From Narthecium ossifragum (Eukaryota; Streptophyta; Magnoliopsida; Dioscoreales; Nartheciaceae), in the NCBI GenBank assembly GCA_963920575.1, contig OY986972.1, positions 22,926,672 to 22,990,671 on the forward strand: DNA of 64,000 nucleotides, in the 5' to 3' direction. Below the pieces are notes generated by a model. The model made no database searches, was not told the origin of the DNA, and saw nothing but the letters and a program-made list of their open reading frames with translations. Below are positions 57,667-64,000 of the stretch, one piece after another (within the stretch, counting starts at the first letter, position 1; each line of letters opens with the position of its first letter). The translations under genes were made by a program, and so were the position numbers.

Positions 57667-58423
57667 ACTTGGAATGAGCTGTACCATCTGTTCTCAAATT
57701 CTTGTAGCCCATCCCTGCAATTTTCTTGGTATGTTTCATGTTAGTAATCTCCACAGAACAGCAGATGCTCGGCAAGAATCCTACAGTGACCGCAGCTGCC
57801 TTCTTGTTGCTCTTTGAGGTTGTCTTGTGCCGAGAACCACCACCATTGGAGTGTTCTCTTCTGATCCTTGCTTTTAGCTTTTTTGTTTGATCTCGGCAAT
57901 TGAGATCAAGCCTCTAGAAGTACTCAATCTCCTTTGAGATGAGGGATGCTATGGTCCCTTTTGTGCCGACTTCCACTGGAGACTCCGCAGCTGCCATTGA
58001 GCCGATGCAAGCGGGGAGGGGGTTTCCCTACTAATGTTTTTAGGGGTAATCAGCCAAAGGTCTAAATCTGTCCCCTCTTTGACCAAAATCTCAGTATCTT
58101 TACCAAAAACTCCAGTCATATTTTTTTTGTTGTTGTTGTAAATAAGCCAAAATCGAATAAAAAAAAGGCTAAAATATCCTTTCTTATTTTTTCTTTCGGA
58201 CCCCTGCATCCACGAAACCCCCAAGTCTAGAACTGAAAAGCTTGCCTTTACGGTAAAAACTTGCTGTTTTTCTCTCTCTCACTGATTAAGTCTAGAACTG
58301 AATATATTTAATTTACTAATATATTCTATAATGGAGACGATGACCACTACTATCAGCATCTTCTTTTAGACACTTAGAACTGATAAAAACTTGCTGGTTT
58401 TCTCTCTCTCACTCACTAAGTCT
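57667..58423. other. 3' flank with degenerate tandem repeat
   Basis: Includes the 3' UTR of the 57172 gene. AAGTCTAGAACTGAA and ACTTGCTGTTTTTCTCTCTC repeat at 58226, 58288 and 58380-58420. The series resumes at 59951, beyond the LINE, so the LINE landed in this repeat. Confidence 0.5.
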
Positions 58424-59949
58424 TTTTTTTTTTTTTTTGTTTGATTAGTTCAGCTCGAAAGCTAGTAGCACAACTTACATCACACTATCTAACACACCTA
58501 GCCCATCAAACTCCGACCAGGCAAAACAACTATCATACCGTCTACACCATCGGGCTACACCATCGGCTCTCCCGTTACATTCCCGAGGGATAAACACAAA
58601 AGTAACAGAAGTAAAATAAAACATATGGGACCAAATCTCACGAAGAAAGGCAACTGATTCCATATCCCAAGACCGGTGTCCCCTCAGGATGTCAACCGCG
58701 TGCAGTGAATCGGATTCGATAATCAACCGGCCACGATCAACTGGAGCAACCACTGGAATAGCAAAATGAATAGCTTGAAGCTTTGCCTGTAAGACTGAAC
58801 TCGCCTTCACCGTTTTGCCATAAGCCCATTTAGGAGAGCCGTCGTGTAGGAGACCGACCATGCCGACAGCCGCCTTACCCTCACAGTAAGAAGCATCTAT
58901 CTGAACGGTCAAGACACTTTCACTCCGTATTCGTTGTTTTTCTCCACCTGGCTTGAGCTTTATCAAAAACTCAGCTACCTGTCTGCCTACCCGCCTTGCA
59001 AGAGCAGTCGCCGCTATCCCCTTCCTTTGAAATATGACATCATTCCGATCTTGCCAAATCCACCATAATGCATATCCAATCAGCGCCTTCAGCTCCCGCT
59101 TTCCTTGTGTAGATCCTGCCGATGTCAACACACCAAAAATCTCATCAACCGATAATTCCCTTCCAAGAACCCACTCCTGTGGCAAAACCAGCTGTAACAC
59201 TTCTTGCGCGTAGGGACATTCAAAGATAGCATGATTGAATGTCTCAACCGCATCACACCTTGGGCAACCACGCTCATAAAAATTGCAATAACGCCATAAC
59301 AAGTCACACACAGGCAACTTACCATGACATAGCCGCCAAATAAAGTGCTTAACACGTGGTCCAACCGGAAGATGCCAAATATTGCTCCACGACGCATCCT
59401 CCATGCTCTCCTTCACAAGACCCCCAAACTTCATTAAGAACAAATAAATAGATTTAGAAGTGATCACACCGGGAGCCCCGTACGCCCACCGACAGCTGTC
59501 CATACCTTGTCGCACCTCGACTTGTCTAATATGCTCCGTAAGTAATGGATGAAAGCAAGAGTTCAAACGACCCTCATTCCAGACACCATTATGCAAAAAA
59601 TGGCTCAACCTTTCCTTATCCCAATCCACCTCCATATTAAAATATGAAGGCCTGCGATCCAAAGGGTCTTCAAGAATCCAATAGTCACTTAAAACACTAA
59701 GTCGACTATCTTCCCCTGGTGAACAAACTAGCCCTTTACGCAATTGATCCGCCGCTCGACAGAGATCTCTCTAATGGACCGACGAGGCAGGGAGGCCTCT
59801 AATCGAAGGCAACACCTCCCTCCATGCATATTTGGCGCGGGCCAAACAAGTCCAGACATTAGACTTATTCTCAAAAAAACATGATATTCTTCGAGCCTTC
59901 AAAGCCGACTGCCAAACCCGAAAGTTCCGTATCCCCAAGCCTCCAACTT
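58424..59949 (-). mobile_element. 5'-truncated LINE (RT tail, zf-RVT, RNase H)
   Basis: Inserted in minus orientation; the A tail is the T run at 58424-58438 on the plus strand. CTAAGTCT flanks both ends (58416-58423, 59950-59957), an 8-bp target duplication. The 5' end begins with the RT-distal motif GGLGIRNFRVWQSALKARR (near 59940-59885). A minus-strand frame of about 420 codons (59743-58475) holds a zf-RVT domain (WHLPVGPRVKHFIWRLCHGK, CPRCDAVETFNHAIFECPYA) and an RNase H-like domain (VQIDASYCEGKAAVGMV, IIESDSLHAVDIL, RADGVARW). A stop just upstream (near 59773) separates it from the RT-side reading. Confidence 0.9.
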
Positions 59950-60059
59950 CTAAGTCTATAACTGAAAAGCTTGCCTTTCCAGTAATATCAGCGTCGGTGG
60001 CATCTGGTAAACAATGGCAGCTTTGGTACGTTATGAAAGTCTACTTTCTATTATGAAAG

Positions 60060-60524
60060 ATAGTTATTAGGCGGTTCATGCAGTTTGTGGCTGCCTAGTC
60101 ATTGTCCTTACCTTACAGATTTAATGTGGAAGGGCATGCCATTACTACTGATGTGTGTGATGCAACTGCGAGGCTAGATGTAGTGTACCTATCTGCAACT
60201 TGATACAAATATTAATTGCATCAAGTACCCTTTATTTGGAAGATGCTAGTCTGCTGACAAGCAATAGTACCTTGAATTCTCTCAGAAATGGGGTACTCCT
60301 TTGTATAAATGCAGAGGATTTTGTTGAAAACTGACTTAGATATCTATGGTGCAATCTGAAGGCCTAAAAATACCTTGTTTTAGATCTCTCTACTTAATTC
60401 CTTTTGAGTTTGTTTCACAAGCAGCTTGGCAGATTCATTCTCAATTGCATTATGAGGATATTGATTTTTTATGATCAAGATGCATTTGCATACCCACGAG
60501 TAACAACTAGACAAGAACACTAGA
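60060..60524. other. Spacer between LINE fragments
   Basis: No gene supported. Near its right edge ACTAGATCAAGATGCATTTGC repeats a nearby ATCAAGATGCATTTGC (60476 and 60524). Confidence 0.4.
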
Positions 60525-60719
60525 TCAAGATGCATTTGCGCACGAGGTGGCCCATCGCGCCACCTCGTGCGCCAAGGAGTTGAGATAGCGAGGAATGTGG
60601 AGGAAACACGCGGTTACTGACTGTGAAGTTTCCCACCAAATCGCACGCAACTGACGCAAGACATCAACCACATGGAATATGTTGATCATCTTGGTGCCTG
60701 AGTGAAGGAGGGAAACCAT
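60525..60719 (-). pseudogene. LINE RNase H C-terminal fragment
   Basis: The minus-strand frame VVDVLRQLRAIWWETSQS, then ACFLHIPRYLNSLAHEVARW, matches the last part of the RVT_3 RNase H domain seen in the other LINE tails here (compare RYIPREENCHADWVARH at 38100). The catalytic N-terminal part is missing. It stops head-to-head against the plus-strand ORF at 60718. Confidence 0.65.
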
Positions 60720-62874
60720 GAAGAAAGCTAAGGAGAAGTGCCTGATGACAGCCTACAGGCGGATTCTCCTGATGAAGAGACTGGAACGGAGGGAGGCAAA
60801 GGAACGTAGGAAAGAAGCTAAGAGAAGACGGGAAGGAACTAGCTCGGAGGATACAAGGAGTAAGGAGATGGTCGCTGAAACTGAGGTACCACCTCGGTTA
60901 CAGGATCCCTCACCTCAACCCCCGGCTAGAGGGGGGAGGGTTGAAGAGAGCCCTGATCGACTCTCTGACTGCCGCTCACCGCTGGATGGGGTTAATGGAG
61001 GAGGAGTTACAGCAGCCCCTATCGGTGTGCTGGGCAAATCTTGGGCCAATATTGTTAGTGGTGAGCCTGCTAATAGAACATATGTGGCAAGGAAGGAGGT
61101 GGAAGTCCCATGTGCTCTCAACAAGGATCGAGTGGTCTTTGGTCCGGAGGAATCGGCGAGACTCAACGCTGGGTGGCTGAACACCCTGCTTGGGAAATTC
61201 TCTGGAAGGAAGGTCCCGATTTCATTACTGCGAACTAGATTGGCCAGAATCTGGAAAACTACAGCTGCATACCAGGTAGCAGAGATGGCCCTCGGAATCT
61301 TTGCCTTTAAATTCAGCAACGAGGAAGATCGGACTTATGTCCAAGCAAATGGCCCATGGTCGGTGGAGGGTAGACTTCTGTCATTGATCAGATGGGAGAG
61401 TAATTGCCGGCCCTCAAAGGCTAGATTTAACAAGATTGTGGTGAGACTGAAATTCCCCGATCTGCCATCGGAGTTATTGGAGGAAGGCCCCCTATTGAAG
61501 TTGTCGGCAACGGCTGGTACTCCCCTTAGGGTGGAATTGCCAACCACCTTGGCGGCTAGAAGTGAATTTACGAGGGTCTGTGTAGAAGTTAATGCCGATG
61601 AACCTCTGAGGGACGGTGTGGATATATGCAAAGATGGGAAGACCTATTTTAAAGAATTTCTCTATGAAGGTGTGCTATTGTGCGGTAATTGCATGAGAAT
61701 CGGCCATAAAAGCTCTGGGTGTATGGTGGGGGACCGGGTACGTGATGGGGTAGAGAATACTGCAAGGTAGACATTCCTGCCTCGTGGTGTAGAGGGTGAT
61801 GCGGTGATGAAGGGGCTCACCATGGTGGAGAAGAGACCTCGGATTGGCCAGGCATGGGTGAGGGTGTTTGGTGCGGAGACATCCCGGCATCCGGCGGGGA
61901 GAGGCGTGATCCAGATGAACCAAGAGCCGTTGATGGCACAGCCGGCGGCGACGGAGATGGGGGGGACCATACCCTCAGCGATCCAAGATCCGGCGGGGAG
62001 AGGCGCGATCCTGAGGGAAGGGGTTCACCATGTGGAGGCAACCCGGCAACGCGACCCAAGATCCAGCGGGGGGAGCATTCCCTCAGCGATCCCAGATCCA
62101 GCGGGGAGAGGCGCAATCCTGATGTACCCACAGTCGGCGAACCACGATCCGGCGACGGCGATGGGGGAGATCATAACCTCAGTGACCCAAGCACCGGCGA
62201 AGGGCGAACGGCGACCCACCAACGCCGATGAAGGATGGATTCCAGCGGGGAGAGGGCGACACTGGTACCGAGGAGGGTAGCGGCGCGATCCCCGAGGTCG
62301 ATCTCTCAGTGTACCAGGCGGCCGGCGGAGATCCGGGTCGAATCCTCACGTTCCACCTGGACGGCAAGAGACCGGGAACCGGGGAAGGGCATTGATGGCG
62401 ACGAAGGAGACGATTGCACCTTTGGGGAAGACTCTGGCAGGGGGTAAGGTGAGCGGCAGCGAGGATAAGCTTAATACGGCAAGGGGTGGACCTCGAGGTA
62501 AACAAGCTTTAATCTCGATGGTAGGTGGTGACGTGGTGTGCTCAGATCAGGCGGATTGTTTCAGAAGTGGGCCAACTAGCAGCAGTTCTCCTCCGGGCTT
62601 CGGACGGGCTGGGCCATGTGTGAAGGTGATCCCACCTTTGGGCCTTGGGCTAGACAAAGAAAATGAAGCCCACGTCTCTATTTCTTTTGAAGTGGCTAGT
62701 CAAGGACTTGATAAATCGCGTTCTCTGCATGAACGTGGGCTGTCTCTGCTTCGAGGGGTAGTGGAGGAGGCAGCCATGCTGCGAGGGGAGGTGGTTGGAG
62801 AGGTTGAAGTCTGCTCGAGACTCTTGCGTGATGCTGGTGACCTTGGAGCAGGGTCTGTGAATTTGTCTCTATGA
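60718..62874 (+). pseudogene. LINE ORF1 (DUF4283 and CCHC zinc knuckle), two nonsense mutations
   Basis: One frame of about 718 codons with TAG at 61768 and 62278. The first 350 codons have a Lys/Arg/Glu-rich start, the linker GKSWANIVSG, a DUF4283 RNA-binding domain (ALGIFAFKFSNEEDRTYV, NGPWSVEGRLLSLIRW) and a zinc knuckle C-x2-C-x4-H-x4-C (CGNCMRIGHKSSGC). The linker beyond has repeated RGAI/PAGRG units from a short DNA repeat. The end carries PPGFG, common late in plant LINE ORF1. ORF1 proteins chaperone the LINE RNA. Stops indicate decay or readthrough in an inactive copy. Confidence 0.88.
61891..62125 (+). repeat. Short repeats in the ORF1 linker
   Basis: CCGGCGGGGAGAGGCGNGATCC occurs in near-identical form at 61891, 61990 and 62097, with a shorter version at about 62063; CCCTCAGCGATCC also repeats (61973, 62090). 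The spread is within one frame, so it lengthens the protein linker. Confidence 0.7.
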
Positions 62875-63233
62875 TTAAAGCTATAGCTTGGAACTGTCGA
62901 GGGGTGGGTTGGGAGAAGGTGGTGACCATTTGTGGAGGATTGCGAAGAGAGCTGGGACCAGATGTGATCTTTATCATTGATACCTTGGTGGTAGAGGAAG
63001 GTATGAGGCAAATCAGATTAAGGCTTGGTTGGCAATGGGGTTCCTATTTCATTCCAGCAGAGGGGAGAAAGGGAGGAATTATTGCTGTTTGGAGGAGGAC
63101 TTTAGGGCTGATGAGTCACAAAATATGCATAATTCACCCATTTAACTTGACTTTGTTAGCTCTCAAGCAATGCATTTTTAATATCTTTTTGTATGGTTTC
63201 AGGTACAAGAGCTTACAGAGAGAGTTGCATTGA
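62871..63233 (+). pseudogene. LINE ORF2 start (endonuclease), truncated
   Basis: ATG 62871 overlaps the ORF1 stop as ATGA. Residues MIKAIAWNCRGVGWEKV and LGPDVIFIIDT are the N-terminus of the apurinic-like endonuclease (EEP) domain that nicks target DNA, with the GWQWGSYFIPAEGRKGGIIA block after it. The family usually has Glu where D-T stands in FIIDT. Similarity fades after about residue 82 (63115); the rest of ORF2, including RT, is missing, and the frame ends at 63233 in unrelated sequence. Confidence 0.8.
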
Positions 63234-63277
63234 TTTCAAGCCAAAAAGACATCATTTATTCAGATTCAGCCTTATTC

Positions 63278-63604
63278 GGATCGATCCAGACAATTTGGAT
63301 CGATCCAGGAATGTTTGGATCGATCCCAAAGACAAGTTGGATCGATCCAGACCCTTTTCCAGAGAGCCAGACTTTCTGGTACATATTGGATCGATCCGGA
63401 TCCTTAATGGATCGATCCATATTTCTTTCTCTAAAGAGGGGGTACAAATTGGATCGATCCGAGTCCTTAATGGATCGATCCATATTTCTTTTCCAGAGAG
63501 CCATGTTTCTCAGGTACAGAATGGATCGATCCAAATTGCCATTTGGATCGATCCATAAACCCTTTCCAGAGAACTTGATTTTTGGCTACATCTTGGATCG
63601 ATCC
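63278..63604. repeat. Array of 11 GGATCGATCC palindromes
   Basis: Perfect copies start at 63278, 63297, 63317, 63339, 63388, 63409, 63451, 63472, 63523, 63545 and 63595. Several are pairs 20-22 bp apart, within a larger unit of about 63 bp (63388 to 63451). The last copy ends 63 bp before the TATA box. Confidence 0.97.
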
Positions 63605-63667
63605 AAGGGTCGTTGACGGGTAAAAATGGACGGCTCTGATCTGATCTGTGGGTCCACGACTTAGAGC

Positions 63668-63677
63668 CTATAAATAG
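63668..63677 (+). promoter_or_regulatory. TATA box downstream of palindrome array
   Basis: CTATAAATAG within GAGCCTATAAATAGGGG is a strong plant TATA element; transcription would start near 63700. Confidence 0.7.
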
Positions 63678-64000
63678 GGGCTTTGGCTCTGTTTTGAGGA
63701 TCTTTTCTCCACTCTTTTTCCCTCCTTGTTCCAGCCTTCTCCCCTCCTTTAGTTTTTGGAGATTTCTCCACTAATCCTTGATGATTTAGGGCTTTGAGGG
63801 TGGATTTTGATGGAGAAGATGGGTGAAGCCTCCTCTTCCATGGCTATCCTACCCAAGATGAGTAGCTAAATCCCTCCTCATTGGGAATTTCATGATGTTT
63901 TAGGGTTTTTCCTTAGATTTCTCTTTTGATTCTTGATGTAATGACTCTTATGAGATGGTTTTTATATGAATTCACTTGTAATTCCATATTTCTTTAATGA

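Larger units (their letters stand above)
63240..64000 (+). mobile_element. LTR-like region (U3, TATA, leader), cut by window edge
   Basis: A palindrome array (63278-63604) is followed by a TATA box (CCTATAAATAGGGG, 63667-63680) and a pyrimidine-rich leader. Next comes text typical of plant LTR retrotransposon R/U5 or leader regions (CCATGGCTATCCTA, GATGAGTAGCTAAATC, TTGATGTAATGAC). Frames here are low complexity. Neither LTR end, PBS nor gag is visible, so LTR identity is inferred from architecture. It replaces the missing part of LINE ORF2. Confidence 0.5.

Noticed and set aside
63278..63604. Palindrome array considered as a CRISPR array or replication origin
   Set aside because: Repeat units are 10 bp, spacing is irregular, spacers partly repeat, and the DNA is plant nuclear with an LTR-type promoter beside it.
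63193..63616. Frames encoding repeated GSI / MDRS peptides
   Set aside because: Translation of the GGATCGATCC array; noncoding LTR-like DNA.

Overview
The window is nuclear DNA of a flowering plant. The evidence is GT-AG introns, long AT-rich introns, and recognisable plant gene families (TORTIFOLIA1-like, OXS3-like, plant mobile domain, PAM2-containing LARP6). Plant retroelements (Ty1/copia, Ty3/gypsy-like LTR, L1-like LINEs, MULEs, MITEs) fill much of the rest. Several genes have very GC-rich 5' ends that fade downstream (PPR gene, TORTIFOLIA1-like exon 1, FkbM exon 1). That gradient is typical of monocots, so a monocot is my inference; I cannot name the species.

Layout. 1-3.8 kb: a transposon nest (repeat copy, gypsy-like LTR remnant, dead copia pol with its 3' LTR). 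4.05-5.2 kb: F-box gene (-). 6.1-6.4 kb: second copy of the opening repeat. 7.1-8.25 kb: mitochondrial-type PPR gene (-) with a duplicated 3' end. 10.0-14.7 kb: nine-exon ARV1 lipid-homeostasis gene (-), assembled here from short exons. 16.2-19.6 kb: relics (E2-like pseudogene, TRIM-like LTR pieces, LINE 3' end with a 17-bp target duplication, a membrane-protein fragment cut by a hairpin). 21.5-23.9 kb: single-exon plant-mobile-domain gene (+). 25.6-28.8 kb: ten-exon LARP6-type RNA-binding gene (-). 29.8-31.5 kb: FkbM methyltransferase (+), convergent with an OXS3-like gene (-, 32.6-35.3 kb). 36.7-37.9 kb: Pack-MULE carrying isocitrate-lyase and SCARECROW fragments. 38.0-38.6 kb: LINE tail. 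38.8-45.3 kb: six-exon TORTIFOLIA1/SPIRAL2-like gene (-). 46.5-48.1 kb: second MULE-like element with a P450-like fragment and minisatellites. 48.1-51.6 kb: AT-rich repeats and MITEs. 51.9-54.7 kb: five-exon galactose mutarotase gene (+). 57.2-57.7 kb: small plant gene of unknown function (+). 58.4-63.1 kb: LINE pieces in both orientations. 63.2-64.0 kb: an LTR-like region with eleven perfect 10-bp palindromes upstream of a TATA box.

The host genes are unrelated housekeeping or regulatory genes and do not form a pathway. The most unusual content is in the mobile fraction. The Pack-MULE joins pieces of two unrelated genes in opposite orientations. Two LTR elements that otherwise look unrelated share the same GGATCGATCC palindrome arrays at a similar distance upstream of TATA. 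A LINE has ORF1 and ORF2 overlapping by ATGA. I found no array, operon or gene set that looks like a new multi-gene system.

All splice sites were read by eye from GT/AG boundaries, frame closure and family motifs; no alignment or transcript data were available.
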